From: Haemonchus contortus
Lineage: Eukaryota; Nematoda; Chromadorea; Rhabditida; Trichostrongylidae
Assembly (NCBI GenBank): GCA_000469685.2
Contig: LS997565.1
Span: 35,375,145 to 35,439,144, forward strand
Length of the DNA: 64,000 nt
Direction: 5' to 3'
Part shown: piece after piece, positions 1-12,469 of the stretch
How the letters are laid out: each line of letters starts with the position of its first letter
How positions within the stretch are numbered: the first letter of the stretch is position 1
The notes under the pieces: model-generated
The model's database searches: none
What the model was told of the DNA's origin: nothing
The model's input: the letters and a program-made list of their open reading frames with translations, nothing else
Translations under genes and position numbers: made by a program

Positions 1-2269
1 GCTTGCCACAAACTATTCGCAGTTGATCCGATGAACTAAAATATCCTCTTCGAGCAGATATTAATTACAATTTCGGCTACTCATTTGAAAAATGCTGTTT
101 GTTTCAAACAGGTATTCCCACAATCCCACACCATATCGTACAGACTGGGTGCTTGAATTTTGACTTTGAAGTGATTAAGACTGTAGAATTCAAATTCACT
201 CGAATCGAATCAAATCCGTTTGATGTATCCGAATCCTCGGGGATCTGACAAGCACATAGCCGGTCGTATATGATAAAACATTCGTACAAGCGATTTATGG
301 GCCACAGCAAAAGTGCACAACAAAGGTGACAAGCCATGGACGTCTTAAGTCAGCAGCTTCCGTGCTTCCGTGTAATGCCTAGGACCGTCAGTATCCATGT
401 AAGAGCCGACTGTTTAACCTACATGTGTGCTTCCAAAAAATCCCTACATAGACGATGCTCTTGTAACTGGCTCTATGAGGCTCTTCGTACGTCACTTGCA
501 ATTTCTCCTATCATTCTACTTGCTCATCAACAAACTTGATCCCATTTCTAATTGCCAACTCAATCGCTATGGAAACTGACATTCAGTGATGAATGCATAT
601 GTAAGTAACAACAACGTAAGGAAAGTTATAATATAGCTAAAATTCCATGATGTTATAAAGTGTAACAAAGTTGCGATACTCACACTTGAGAAGAAGGGAG
701 AGCGGTGAATAATTTCAGGATATATTGCGAAAAATCCGCTCACGAAATGGCATAGAAGTTGGAAAAAGTCAATAATATTAATTTGATTCATCAAACGGTA
801 CATCGACATCTTCTTGATCTCTGGGTCCGTCCACATTACCTTAGTTACTCTTTAGAGTCGGTCACCAGAAATTTTAGCTGAGACATTGTAATTTGTATTG
901 AATAAATTGCCAAGGGTTTGTTGTCTATCTCTGTAACAGTCATTATCAAAAAAATCACTGGCACTGGTGACGGCACTGGTGACTACTGTTTTCAATTATC
1001 GGGAATAATTCGGAGTATGGGGAATTTTCTAATCTTTTGGCATGACTAATGTACACTCTGATTGATTTAGTCAGTCGCACACCAATTTTTTTGATGTTTA
1101 TGTCACCGATTTTATGAATACCAGCGATGCTACTTAATGTGACATAATGTTGTTGTTCCCATTGCTCAAAATGCCTTTGTCCCAAACACTTCTAGGCAGA
1201 CTACCTCATATTCATTCTCGTACTATTTAGAGTTAACCACCAGGGAACTGTCATAATGTGCAGGGACATCATCATCATTGATGATTTTCTAGACAAAATT
1301 GAAGGTGATGAAATTCCACCTGGGTAAAAAGAATCTTTATATTTATCTCTAGATAGACGAAGAGATTCTCGGCGGCTGTGCGCCAACATGTGGTATGTAT
1401 TTATAGAAGATCTTACTGTTCTTCCCGAGGAACGACTTGAAAAGTAGGGAAGCATATCCAAGGTCAACGTTGGGAAACATACGTTTCAATTCAAGAACCT
1501 GCATAGGGCCAGAGAAATAGCTTTCAAGTTGTCGTTCACCATAGCAGTGTACACGTGAAATCTAGTTATTCATTATTCCTCGCTTATCTTCATTCCACTA
1601 CTCCTCACGAATAGCCTATTCCAGTTGCTCCCAGTGTACGATTTCAGAAGTCCGGAAGGTGTAAGAAGAATAAGAGAATTAAAGCTTCCTTATGCTTCGC
1701 TATGAAGCTGATTCTGGGTAACAGCAGCAAGATTTCAAGATTGGCCGTGAAAAAACTCCCAAACTGGATTATTGCCGCTGGCTGTATGATGGAGCAGTGG
1801 ACCTTCTACATGCTGGAGAAAGAAGAAAGTTTACTGCATTGCTATTGCGCGTAACATGCTAACCCTAACCACTATTACGTTTGTGCTGAAAATCGAAAAA
1901 ATTGAACAGGGTGACTTTTGAGTGGAAGAGGCTATTGCCGTAACCAGAAACGTTCGAAAATGTCTTGCGAGGTCTGTCACAGATAAAAGTTAGTTTCTGG
2001 TTAGAGAAAATGATAGATTGGAAAGACTTTCCAGTGCGATGTAATCTAGTTCACCTTTCACCAATAACTGCAATTTGGTCAACAAGGTGCTGAGTGTAAG
2101 CAAAGTTAAAAGTATAATCAAATTTTACCCAGTTGAATAAGCAATAAAAAGGAATCATGGCGAAAGCTAGACTGGAATAAACGATTCCAATTGTCACGGC
2201 TTCTGGATCAGTGTTGACAGTAAAAAGATAAGGTTTTTCAAGATATGGAGTTGAGTTAGTATTCTCCAT
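1..2269 (-). CDS. Srt-type serpentine chemoreceptor, 5' part (gene A)
   Basis: Seen: three exons on the minus strand, at 2129-2269, 684-839 and 1-35 (cut by the window edge). Exon 1 starts at the ATG at 2269 and encodes 47 residues with the first hydrophobic helix; its donor follows the codons for FNW. Exon 2 (52 codons, acceptor CTAAG, donor GTGAGT) contains MSMYRLMNQINIIDFFQLL, then CHFVSGFFAIYPE, which resembles the helix 2 region of nematode Srt receptors (serpentine class T; seven-transmembrane receptors of sensory neurons). Exon 3 begins FIGSTANSLWQA. All three exons align with gene B in length and phase. Inferred role: membrane chemoreceptor. The ligand is unknown, and the rest of the gene lies left of position 1. 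The 7TM family is fairly certain; the exact class is less so. Confidence 0.72.
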
Positions 2270-3120
2270 TCAGAAAGGGAATGAATCTGAAACAATATAA
2301 CCGTTTAAAGAACCTCATCAAACAGCTTACGGCCATGCCCCATGAGCGGATAAAAAATGCTCGTGTATCAGTGCCAGCGTCGACGTTCCCGAAAAGGGGC
2401 TCAAAAAAGTTCAAAGTACCGCTTGATATTTTGAATAAGAGCTCGAAATTAGTTGACCCTCATCCAAAAAAAAAAGGCACTCAATCGGGATAAATGGGGC
2501 CAACGTGCTAAAAAAAAGAAACCAACTGGGACAAATTCTGGAATGCAAGAAGTAAATGTACATGAGAATTGAAGTGACTCGACAATTTGTCAGACAAGGC
2601 GGCTATAGTGACCACAAACCTGCCCAAACTCCTGTAATTTAACGAAATTACTGTTTTTGAGAACAACTTTTGACGTCTCGCTGTCAGCTTTAAACACACG
2701 TTTCCAATTGGGTGTTTTAGTTGCTTGAATACTATTTCTGTCTATTTAGGGGTGACAAATGTAAACAGTGGTTTTAAGGAAAATAGCATGATGCATAAGA
2801 TAATAATAGCTGGAATTAGTCTGCCATCGAGTCAAGTCATCTTTCTATCTGTGAATTCAGAGGAGACTCTCTGTCTACTCTCACCAACGAGACAGGAGAT
2901 TGGATCTGATTGGTATGAGAATGGGTGGAAAGGGAATTCTAACTTTCTGGCAGTCGGAAGGGATCGTAAAAAGTTGAATAGACCGAATTAGGAACGAATT
3001 AGGAGAGCGGAATAGTGTCGGTGTTCGACTCTCAGTAGATTTCTGTTTTTTTCTCCTTCAGTAACTGTTATCCCTTAGGTTGTATTTATTTAGCAGACCT
3101 TTCAGCGCTTTCGCTTTTTC
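2270..3120 (-). promoter_or_regulatory. Upstream flank of gene A, shared with gene B
   Basis: No gene is visible here. The sequence upstream of the gene A start codon is recognisably related to that upstream of gene B (about 21,935-22,870). Shared words include ATGAGCGGATAA and, at the far end, GCTTTCGCTTT. The receptor duplication therefore carried at least about 850 bp of 5' flank, where a promoter would be expected. No individual transcription factor site can be named. A 70-residue plus-strand ORF at 2281-2493 lies in this flank and is not conserved as an ORF in the paralogue. Confidence 0.45.
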
Positions 3121-3971
3121 TGAAACCTAAAAAACAAAAAAGACTTATTAAACTGACCACTTATGCACTATTTCACCAAGGAAACTGTAGCATCCGGGTG
3201 GAGCCCAGTTTATACCTTACGGATTCTAATACGCCATTTCCTACATAAGCGAGCAAAAGCAAAACATGCAGAGCAAAGACCTCATACGCGTAGAGGTACA
3301 TGATTCATTAAGTTCTCTGGCTTTTCCTTAATTTTCAGTTTTCGCATGAAGAATCTTCACCGTAGACCTTACAGAGTAACGGGTTTCTCCTCTGAAAGCC
3401 CAAACAAATTGACAAAATGTGTGTATAGATGGGAGTAGAAATGGAAGTACCCCATGTTTACTTGGTAGTGACTTCAATAACCAGGGAATAGACTCATTCT
3501 AAGAATCAAGAAGAGACGTAGACAACATAGTCAAATCCAATGACAGAGAATCTAGCGCAGAAACATTATTGAAATGCAGCTTAACGAGATGTATCAGGGA
3601 AACAGCTCCTCAGGAGTAGGAGCACTCTAGCCAACACTGCGGGTACCACAACGTCGGCGCTTCGTGGGCAAAACTCCGGCCTTGGACGGGTCTCGATGTG
3701 GTGCTGGTGTTTTTCCTGCATCGTGCTCTTCATCCCTTACACTACCTAGTTTTTCGCATCAAGTTCTACGCCGGAATAGCAGCGATCATTAAGAACACCA
3801 AACCAGAATTGCGAGTGACGTTGTACTGTCTCTCCGACGAGGTGAAGAGAGGAATATCCTCATTCAGTCCGTTTTCAAGCACTAATTAACAACTCACTGT
3901 CTTTAGCATTCCTTTTTTTTGCTTTACAACTGTGGTCACACCTAGACCATCTTCCCTGATATGTGAACGTA
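3121..3971. other. Intergenic stretch, nothing recognised
   Basis: No exon series, RNA gene or repeat boundary is visible. A 63-residue plus ORF at 3698-3889 has hydrophobic patches but no partner exon and no family likeness. Confidence 0.4.
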
Positions 3972-6130
3972 CAGTACTCGTCGTAAGAACTCAAAAATTT
4001 GCGATAATACCGCGAGTTCGCGTCTTTTCTTTATAAATCGCTTCAAAATGAATTGATCGAGGAGAAAAAAATTCCATTGAACTCAGCTCATCGAGCTCTA
4101 CAAGATGATATCCTAAAATGTTAAAAATGCTTTATTTTGGATTGCGCCATGCACTTCAGCTCCATCCGAAAAGTGAATGCATGCACATGGGGTGCACGCT
4201 TAAGTGCTTGTAGGGGCTCATTGGCTCTTGAGATGATCTGTTCAGAATTTGCTTCGGGTTGCGCCACGTACTCGACTTTACTCTGTACAATGTAAAAATG
4301 ATTGTTGGCTTTGTTCAGTCCCCATGGTTCCTTTTTTTGAGTTGGAGGCGGTAGATGGCCGCATCTACGGTCTCTGCACTCAACACTCCTCTTTACAGGT
4401 TCCATTGAGAAAACGACATCAATATATGGCAAAATAAAGGAGTCGATTTTTTTTCATTTTCCCATTTTTGGAGGAATTTTTCTCCGGAATCTGAGGAGAT
4501 GATGTTGAGACACTCCACTGTCGTAGACATCTCTTTATTGTCTGCAAGTCTGTAATGGCACACCTTATCACAAATCAAAATTCCTCCCTTGGTATGGCCC
4601 GAAACTTTCAACTTCGTCAAGCCCAAATCATAAAACAATGTTTTTTCCCTTCCCGTTGGTCATTTTGCAACTGCGTTGTACACTGTTGATTCCCCGTGGA
4701 AAATCCTTTCGAATAATATATAAGTCGACCCGTGACGAAAACCTCCCTCAACAACCACTTTCTGCAGTAGGCCTGTCTCTGAGCGGTTTCCTGCAGGGCG
4801 TGTTTTTATATGCATGCGGCCGAGTACTGTAGTGGCGGGAATTTGGAAGCTTTCAAATGATAATTATTTGAATGGGGATTAGATCTGCTGGTGGCGGGGT
4901 ACTGAAGTGGCGAGAAGGAGGGTTGGATCGATTAATGATAACTTCAGTGGGGGGTAAGATCTGCAGGGGACGGGGTACTGTAGTGGCGGGAAAGTGGGGC
5001 AGTTTGAATGGGAGTTTTGAGACGGTCTGAAGGGGCGGTTTCCATCGTTCATTTATAATGTGGAGGCTGTACACAATTGCATCTACGGTCTCTGCACTCA
5101 ACACTCCTTACAGGTTCCATTGAGATGATGACATCGATTTACGACAAAATACCGAAGTCGATTTTTTGACATTTTTCAATTTTTGGAGGAGTTTTTCTCC
5201 GAAACCTAAGGAGATGGCAGCGAGGCAATTCGCTCGCTGAACTTTGTGTTCTGCGAAGCTATTATGATGCACGTTATCAAAGATTAACAGTCCTCTCTTG
5301 GTATGGCTTCAAACTTCGCTTATCGTCACGCTCAAATTACAAAATTATGCTTTTTCCCCTTACCGCTTGAATTTTGCAATTAACTTGTATACTGTTAGAT
5401 TCTCCGTAAAAAGTGCTATCTAAAGATTGTTTCTTCCGCAGCGGAAAGGAAAAAACATTGTTTTATGATTTGGGCTTGACGAAGTTCGAAGTTTGGAACC
5501 ATGCCTGTAGAGAACTGTTGATCTTAGATGAGGTGTACCATAACAGCCCCGAAGAACACAAAGAGTAGTCTACAGTAATGGATTGCCTCGCTGCCATCTC
5601 CTCAGGTTCCGGAGAAAAACTCCTCCAAAAATTGAAAAATGCCAAAAAATCGACTTCGGTATTTTGCCGTAAATCGATGTCATATTCACAATGGGACCTG
5701 TAAGAAGGAGTGTTGAGTGCAGAGACCATAGATGCGGCCATCTACAGCCTCCAACTCAAAAAAGGAACGATGGAGACTGAACAAAACCAACAATCATTTC
5801 CACATCGTACTGAGTAAAGTCGAGTGCGTGGCGCAATCCGAAGCAAATTCTGAACAGGTCATCTCAGGAGCCAATGAGCCTCTACAAGCACTTAAGCGTG
5901 CATCCCATGTCCATAAATCACTTTTCGGATGGAGCTCAAGTGCATGGCGCAATCCAAAGTGAAGCATTTTCAACATTTTAGGGTATCATCTTGTAGAGCT
6001 CGATGAGCTGAGTTCAACGGTATTTTTTCTCCTCGATTAATTCATTTTGAAGCGATTTATAAAGAAAAGACCAAAAAGACGCGAACTCGCGGTATTAACG
6101 CAAATTTTTGAGTTCTTACGGCGAGTACTG
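3972..6130. mobile_element. TA-flanked foldback DNA element with long inverted arms
   Basis: The left end reads TA then CAGTACTCGTCGTAAGAACTC. The right end is its near-exact reverse complement followed by TA, so the element is bounded by the TA target duplication typical of the Tc1/mariner superfamily. The arms stay inverted and similar for hundreds of bases (about 3972-4440 against about 5650-6130), and a further partial copy of the arm's inner part lies at about 5050-5250. No transposase reading frame is visible, so it is probably non-autonomous. ORFs at 4121-4432 (-) and 5732-5962 (+) are the same arm sequence read in mirror orientation, not genes. Confidence 0.75.
4824..5050. repeat. Imperfect tandem repeat, about three units of about 75 bp
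   Basis: The phrase GTACTGTAGTGGCGGGA and variants recur near 4824, 4898 and 4974, each followed by related AGATCTGC or GATAAT words. The array lies in the interior of the foldback element and may have grown after insertion. Confidence 0.55.
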
Positions 6131-6366
6131 TACGTACGTCCGAGGATGCGAGCGACAAATTGCGTGACGTAGTTCGTAACGATTTGAACGACTTTAGCAC
6201 CTACCATTGGGGCCAAAATTTGGAGTAGAGTAGAATAGAAGGATGATCTGACCCTACTCATCTACTCTACTTCGAGTTTTGGCCCCGAAAATTGGCGTCA
6301 GAGTCGTACAAATTGAGATGAAAATCGCCGCGCAAGTTGCCGCGCGCGTGCTCGGACGCACGTAAG
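6131..6366. mobile_element. Short inverted-repeat element (MITE-like)
   Basis: The sequence beginning ACGTCCGAGGATGCGAGCGA at the left returns in inverted, diverged form at the right end, near TGCTCGGACGCACG. The centre is itself a weak palindrome (CCAAAATTTGGAGTAGAG against CTCTACTTCGAGTTTTGG). It abuts the larger foldback element. Coding potential is absent. Confidence 0.5.
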
Positions 6367-7078
6367 TTCTGTCCCTCCACGTTACTTGGTCAACCCGTCT
6401 CTTCCGTCCGTAACTTTTTTTCGAAATTGCATACCTTTTTCATAATTCGTGCTCGAGCTGACATTTCATGTTTCAAAATAAATGAATTGACTTCATCCGG
6501 CTATTTAAAGGCCTTCAATGTCCTTTTTAATTTTGGTATCTAGTTTGACACGATTTTCTAATGGTTCATCGTGTATTAGGCTTATTTAGTAAAGTTAGGA
6601 TTCCAGTTAGAAGTTCGAAAGAAGCTGTTTCCTGGAATTTATAATGAAAAAATAGCCATTCTCATTACTCCTCTAATCTCTGCAGAAGAAAAATTGCTCA
6701 AGTATGGGATCATGGTAGGGGACAGATAAAAGGTGGATGGGGAAATGAGGAGCCCGAGGAAGTTGTAAAGCCTTCCATGCATCTTAGTTATTCTATTCAT
6801 CATAATGAGCGTATCCTTGTAGTGCAATACGGTTTTGCCTTTCATCACGACGATCGAGCTGCTACCATCGACACGAACATCGAGCTGCTACCATTGACAT
6901 GGTACAGAAAGTTTTTCTGTGCAGTTTCCATGGTTGTTTCATGAAGTAGTGGAGTGGACGTGTAAGGAAGCAAGCCATTCTGAAGATCAATTGACTAGCA
7001 AACATAAGAACGGACTTATGGTTGACAAAGTTGCGATTACAAGTATGGTGTGTATTTTTTCACTGAAGGTCCAGCACT

Positions 7079-7241
7079 CACAATTCACCGACCCCCGAGG
7101 GATGGAAGGCTTGCCACTACACCATACGCACTCATTACGCCACTGCGATTCTGAATGGAAGTCGAGTGCGGGGGCGCGTCCCTCAGACGGTATTGATTAA
7201 CGCCGAAAACTTTATCCTTTATCCTTTAAAGGTCCAGCACT
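7079..7241 (+). mobile_element. SINE/RTE 3'-end-like insertion with target duplication
   Basis: The 13-bp word AAGGTCCAGCACT occurs at 7066-7078 and again at 7229-7241. The mirror arm of the host foldback element has it once (near 8985-8998). The inserted 150 bp ends in a TTTATCC-type short repeat. Its end includes GGGGCGCGTCCCTCAGACGG, related to copies at 42.2-42.5 kb and 29.9-30.1 kb. Target duplication plus a simple-repeat tail fits insertion by RTE-type reverse transcription. Confidence 0.68.
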
Positions 7242-7910
7242 GGTTGTTGTAGATCCATTCCAACATAAGGAGCAATGTATTGTTTCACATATCGGATGAG
7301 CCTTACATTTCACATTTGCTTGGTGGACGATGTGGTTCTCATGCCAGACTTTCAGACAAACTTCTTAGTCGTATATGACTAGAGAGTTTGCGAAGAGTAT
7401 TTCTTGTGATGTGATTTTTTCAGGAACGCACAATACGTTATAATGCATGCTTCCACCAATTGCAGTGAGGCACTTCTTGAAACAAGCAGTCCGCCTTGTA
7501 AGCATTCTACTTGTATTGGTTTTGATAATGGAGAATCGGTCAATTTCGTTGTGTTCTAAACTGGATATCCATGATAAACCTTGGTGATGGCCCTCCTCAT
7601 GCTTTCACGATCGGCTGCTGTGTGTCACGCGATGATTCATCACTGCTGACGAAAATTTTGAGAGGGTTGTCATACGCGCAGAGAAGCTGCGCATTGCTTC
7701 GACACTCATGTGTTTTACAAAATCGATGCGTCCCTACTATTCTTCTAGCTGGTCGACGAATCCATCCATTGTGGTCGACGCAGATGAAATCGCTGTTGTC
7801 TGTATAGTCTTGTACGCTCAAAGTGAGTTCTTTCATAATGAAGGTGCTATTGTCGAAGAGTTGTATTTGGTTGAAAACTCCTATTTTCTTTGTGTGTCAC
7901 ATATTTCTGA

Positions 7911-8096
7911 TACAACTTTATTTTATTGAACAGATCACGAGGTGAAATATTACAACAAGTCGGCTGACGTTATGGCGATTCCATTATCATGGACTGGTTT
8001 CCACCTTTTTAGGCTCCGAAGAAGAAAATCGCCGAAACGTCAGCCGACTTATTGTAATATCTAATCTCGTGATCTGTTCAATAAAATAAAGTTGTA
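7911..8096. mobile_element. 186-bp MITE with long terminal inverted repeats
   Basis: It starts TACAACTTTATTTTATTGAA and ends with the reverse complement. The arms continue through GAACAGATCACGAG and AGTCGGCTGACGTT. The inner part contains CGCCGAAACGTCAGCC, also present in the element at 28,429-28,794, so both belong to one loose family. Ends are consistent with TA target sites. Confidence 0.7.
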
Positions 8097-9289
8097 TTGG
8101 AACTATGCCGAGGTTTATGGAGAGTCGAACATGGCACATATTTCTGAAAGGGTGAAGGAGCAAACAAGCGGTAGATTTTAATTTTGAAGACTTTCTGGTA
8201 TTGATGTCATGGTCGAGATTGAAGTTCTCCAGTTTTCAAGAAGGAGCGAGATTGAGACCAAGGCGGGCATTTACATCGTTCTCCGCAAAGAGAGAGTTTT
8301 GCCCTATCAGGACCTTCGAATCTTATAGCTCCATGAGGACATGTAACTGGAAACCAACGAAATTGTTCTTGAGTGGATGTGTTGTAAATGGCGATTGCGA
8401 TTCCTTGTGAGACGCATGAATGATGACTTTTTTTGATGTTCATTTCGTCCGGATAGCGGGTGTTGATCGTGCTGACGAGTTGAATGCATGTCATCATTAG
8501 GACAAATGAAGCAAAATGGTGACGGTTTTTTGAGTTGTGATCATTGGATGTGTAGAGGATGAAGACGAAGGTGACGGTAGAGTCGATGACGGAACTTCAT
8601 CAGTGTGAAGTACTCCCAATTTGTAGATCAGATTATGCGGTCCTGTGATTACTTACCTCGATGGCCAAAGTATTTCCACTGATCGTTTGAATTCCTCCCG
8701 GAATCTCACGATTTCACCCATTTTCCATTGCCCTCGATCGAGATTGAGATCGTTTATGAGAACATAGTCTCCTTTTTTGTAAGGATAGGGTTCGTGCGTT
8801 CCTGAAAGAAATCACATCGCAAGAAATACTCGTTCTAAACTCTCTAGTCATATACGACTACGAATGTCGTCTAAAATTCTGGTATGAGAACCACAACCTC
8901 TATCAAACGAATGTGAAATGTAAGGCTCATCCGATATGTGAAACAATACATTGCTCCTTATGTTGGGAATGGATCTACAACAACCAGTGCTGGACCTTCA
9001 GTCAAAAAATACACACCATACTTGTAATCGCAACTTTGGCAACCGTAAGTCCGTTCTTATGTTTGCTAGTAAATTGATCTTCAGAATGGCTTGCTTCCTT
9101 ACACGTCCACTCCACTACTTCATGAAGCAACCATGGAAACTGCACAGAAAAACAAATTGAAAAGGTACATTAGTAGACGACGACAACAACAACAACGGAT
9201 CACCCGAACTAAATTCACCACTTGCAAGGTTTTGGTCGTGATTCAAATTCGGTTCAAAGCGAATGTTCGCGGTTTAGTCAATATCAGGT

Positions 9290-10440
9290 GACGAAAATAT
9301 CTGTACCATAAGAACAATACGAAATCGTGCACCCTCAGTCAGACTACGTTAATAACGATGCAGCCACACAGCGAGAAGCATGTTTGGAGCTCCGAGGCCG
9401 AAACAACGAGCTTATGGGCACCATGTCCATCACTCTACTTGACATAGAATACAAATGTTATAATCGCGTCGAATTTTTCATACGAGATCACGAAATCACT
9501 GTTGAATCAAGTCATTGCTGCTGTCTACTCGGAATCTGTTTGGAAAAAAAAGTGCGACAATACCGATGTAACGAACACGTTAGAAGAATTCTCCTCTACA
9601 GCAAATATTAATCCAGGCTTGACCTGCTTGTGTTTGTTTATCCTGTGGCTATGTGTTCTGCTTCCACAGCTGTCTTTTTTTTTTACAGAATCTATGCAAA
9701 ATCGACTACTTCGACAGTATATTCAGTTTTCAACTGCCCAAGCTGGGATCTAACGGCAACTGCTCACAACACAGGTAGCACAACTTCAACGCAAGCGTCT
9801 TCAATTCATGTCACACAAACCGATGGAACAACTTGCGATTCACCCTTATTGGCACCATAAACACCTCAGTTACCAATACTCGGCTCGGACTTTATGTATG
9901 ATGAAGACAACACCGCGATAATCAAATCTGCTCAGCGAGGACAACTAGTACCGCAAACCGCAGGTCAACTCAAATGTGCGACACTACAAGACGCCAAAGA
10001 ATTCAAATGCGCATTCGCATTTGAATTGCGAGCAGCGAATCATGCAAATGCTCCTCTGGTTTCCAGAAAGTATCGGGCAACTGCCCAAACGGAGATATGG
10101 AAGAAATAATGAAACCTAATCTTCCACCTCAAGTAGGGAAAAACTACCGCATCGCTCGCGACAGTGGACAAGTTCACGCGAAACTAAAGTCGGCTCCGTT
10201 CTTCAACCTCATCTTGTGATGGACAGTCTCGAGCCTCCACGCACACACGTAAATAAACTCGTGTTTCACTTTTCCACCGCTAATGTCGGCATCTCCTGCT
10301 CAGCGTCGTGACAGGGACTTTCTGCCAACATCAGTATCAAAGGAACTCTTGCGTATGTCGATGATGGCCTTATCGATACCGATGCCGGACGGAGTGTTGG
10401 CAGTGAAAGCGGAAGCTCATAAGTGACATATCCATTTTTT
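9290..10440 (+). pseudogene. Decayed phlebovirus-type envelope glycoprotein remnant
   Basis: Reading frames on the plus strand at 9327-9611, 9630-9860 and 9894-10109, with further in-phase pieces to about 10.2 kb, resemble consecutive parts of the phlebovirus G2/Gc-like glycoprotein that some nematode BEL/Pao and related retroelements carry as an env-like gene. Support comes from a cysteine-rich stretch, a conserved region about a Cys-Pro-Ser-Trp core, and the spacing of later cysteines. The coding sequence is broken: the similarity changes frame at least twice and meets stop codons (for example after 9860 and 10109). It cannot encode an intact protein. No gag, pol or LTR could be recognised beside it, so it is probably an isolated fragment. 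The assignment rests on remembered family patterns. Confidence 0.55.
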
Positions 10441-11565
10441 CGGATGTCTTCTCGAAGGTGACGAAAGGTGTCTTAAGCCTCGCTTATTCTGTACAATCTT
10501 TTTTTCTTCAGATATCTGATTTAAGATATGTCTTCTCGTTGTTCTTTCTAAGACTTATTTCACGTACTTATCATGCTATGTTTCCTACCAACCCTATGCC
10601 AAAAAACCCCTAGTCTTCTGCTCGCGGAAGTTTCTGTACCAGAATCATGTTTTAGCTGCCTAGCTAATCTCGTCGTGAATCATTCAAGCGAAAGGATTAC
10701 TCACTCACCCAGACATACTTCATACGCTCTCAATTTCTACTTAAATAGATTAGATTCTGAATACTTTGCGGCGTATATAAGCCTTCCAGTTTGATGTTAT
10801 ATTGTTGTCTTTGCATGCCTCAACAAAGGTTTCATCATATCGAGCTGCTACCATAGACAATTCGGAAAACGACGCCGTGTCACACACAGGTCATGGCTAG
10901 CAAGTGTTCCATTGCCTTTTTGGCCTGACCTTGCGGTGCAACTGCTAGCATTGGGCTTTACCTTTTTCCCACCTACTGCTATCGCGAACGAGTACAAGTT
11001 CGTTCAGCACTGTAGCGGTAAGCATTCTATTGTGATCTGTTCCCCATGGACTACAAAGCCGACACCTTTATTCCGTCCCTTCAGAGTATGCTTCTGGAAA
11101 TTCCTAGAACATGCTCAAGCTTTAATCCAACTGTATTGGTGAAGATATCAGGCTCACTGCGAAGCCCTTGGTTCAAAAAACTGCGAACATTGCAAAATCA
11201 CGAAAGAGAGACATCATAAAGAGTGAAATTTTGATCAATCAAACATATTTCGCAGTCAGGGGTTTTCGTGAGATAATATCCTTGAAAGAAGCATGAATAA
11301 GGGGTCTCCGATCCTTCTCTTTGAAATTTCGAGCGACTTCATGTTCAACTATCAGCAAATCTTGATATCACGATTGGCATCACGATTGGCATGATATACG
11401 GTTGTCTATGTAGTGGTGATATATTTCGAATATTCTTGAATTTCTTGTTTTTTCCGCTTTGGCGAAGCGCAACAAGGCTCAAAGTTGCAGGCAAAGCTTC
11501 ACCACCATATTTGAAACATCTGAAGCCGTGCTCATTTGCGAGCATATTTTTTGCCTTCTTTTGTA
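10441..11565. repeat. Non-coding DNA with a dispersed repeat (10.84-11.15 kb)
   Basis: No gene is seen. About 230 bp near 10,900-11,140 resembles 27,170-27,430; shared words include GTGATCTGTTCC, CTACAAAGCCG and ACATGCTC/ATATGCTC. The word CGAGCTGCTACCAT is found near 10,842 and also at 6856 and 6884, next to the foldback element. Confidence 0.45.
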
Positions 11566-12469
11566 TTAGGTTGGCAAATAAGTCCTGCGACAAAATGGAG
11601 ACCTTTTTTAATCATTTCTAAATTTTTTCATATCAATCAATTTTCGGAAAAATATCTACCGAAGAAGTCAACAACCTTCTTTTATCCCTCGAGCCAATCA
11701 CTGATGCCATCTCTCCAGGAGTGAAGGAGCTGTGACTCAAAGATTTAATTGACTGCCGTTTTTGGATCACATTAAGTTACGATTTTTTTCCACAACGGGA
11801 TGCTCAAAAAGGGAGCGTACGTGGTAGGTAAAAGGGGAACACTCCGGGAGTAGGACTGATGAGTAATCTGGAACCAATCGGGATCGGTGAACTTTTAACG
11901 TGGGTCTGAAGCGAATTTTCTACTTGCGTAGTCCCTCTGTAGGGACCTGATTTACGGTTTGCTCGTCCTTCTCTAACCCCGTTGGCCAAATAAAGGGGAT
12001 CATAGGGGCAAGTGATAGCTGTGTCCATCTAGTCTGCGTTTAGCAACTCATAGTGGATGGATTCCTTCAACCTCCATTAAACTAAGGGACGATGCTAGCG
12101 TTACTCCGCAGGCTAGTATCTCCTACAGCGAAGCGATCCAACAGATTGTTGACCGTCGATCGGTGAGCAGTGCTAGCATCGAATAGATTGCTGATATTTC
12201 GAGCCGCTACACTCGCGTTTTTCCCTTGGCGTGCTCAGTAGAAGATGATGATACGAATCGGGTGTTGTCCATTTCCTGACCGTAATGCTGCGAAAGCCCA
12301 CACGCGTGCCCTTATTTGCTGATGTGGTGATTGCCCGGAGAATGTCCTACAAGTTTATAACCCTTGCTACCGTGTTCACACTGTTGATACAAATTTTCAA
12401 CGCTTCAAATTTTTTGTCGCATTGCCAACCTAATATTTGTCGCATTGCCAACCTTATTTGCCAACCTAA
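11566..12469. mobile_element. Mariner-ended element, TA-flanked, 904 bp
   Basis: It begins TTAGGTTGGCAAATAAGT after a TA and ends with the complementary AATAAGG-type terminus, TTATTTGCCAACCTAA, before a TA. These are mariner-family termini. Partial copies of the terminus (GCCAACCTAA, GCCAACCTTA) are stuttered just inside the right end at 12,423-12,455. No mariner transposase could be read inside. The interior holds unrelated-looking sequence, so it is a non-autonomous or internally replaced copy. Confidence 0.72.

Larger units (their letters stand above)
6911..9153. mobile_element. Foldback element of about 2.2 kb
   Basis: The left arm begins GTTTTTCTGTGCAGTTTCCATGG and the right arm ends with its reverse complement at 9153. 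The arms can be followed inward: about 6911-7440 against about 8790-9153, including the words for AACATAAGGAGCAATG and its complement. The interior (7.45-8.79 kb) has short ORFs without family likeness and holds a separate 186-bp MITE. The left arm is longer because it carries a roughly 163-bp insertion (7079-7241). Confidence 0.72.

Noticed and set aside
104..337. 77-residue minus ORF between exons of gene A
   Set aside because: It lies in the intron between exons 2 and 3. The equivalent intron of gene B (18.65-19.06 kb) is related but does not keep the frame.
4121..5976. Apparent conserved protein family (103- and 76-residue ORFs in mirror orientation)
   Set aside because: The similarity comes from the two arms of one foldback element, not from selection on protein.
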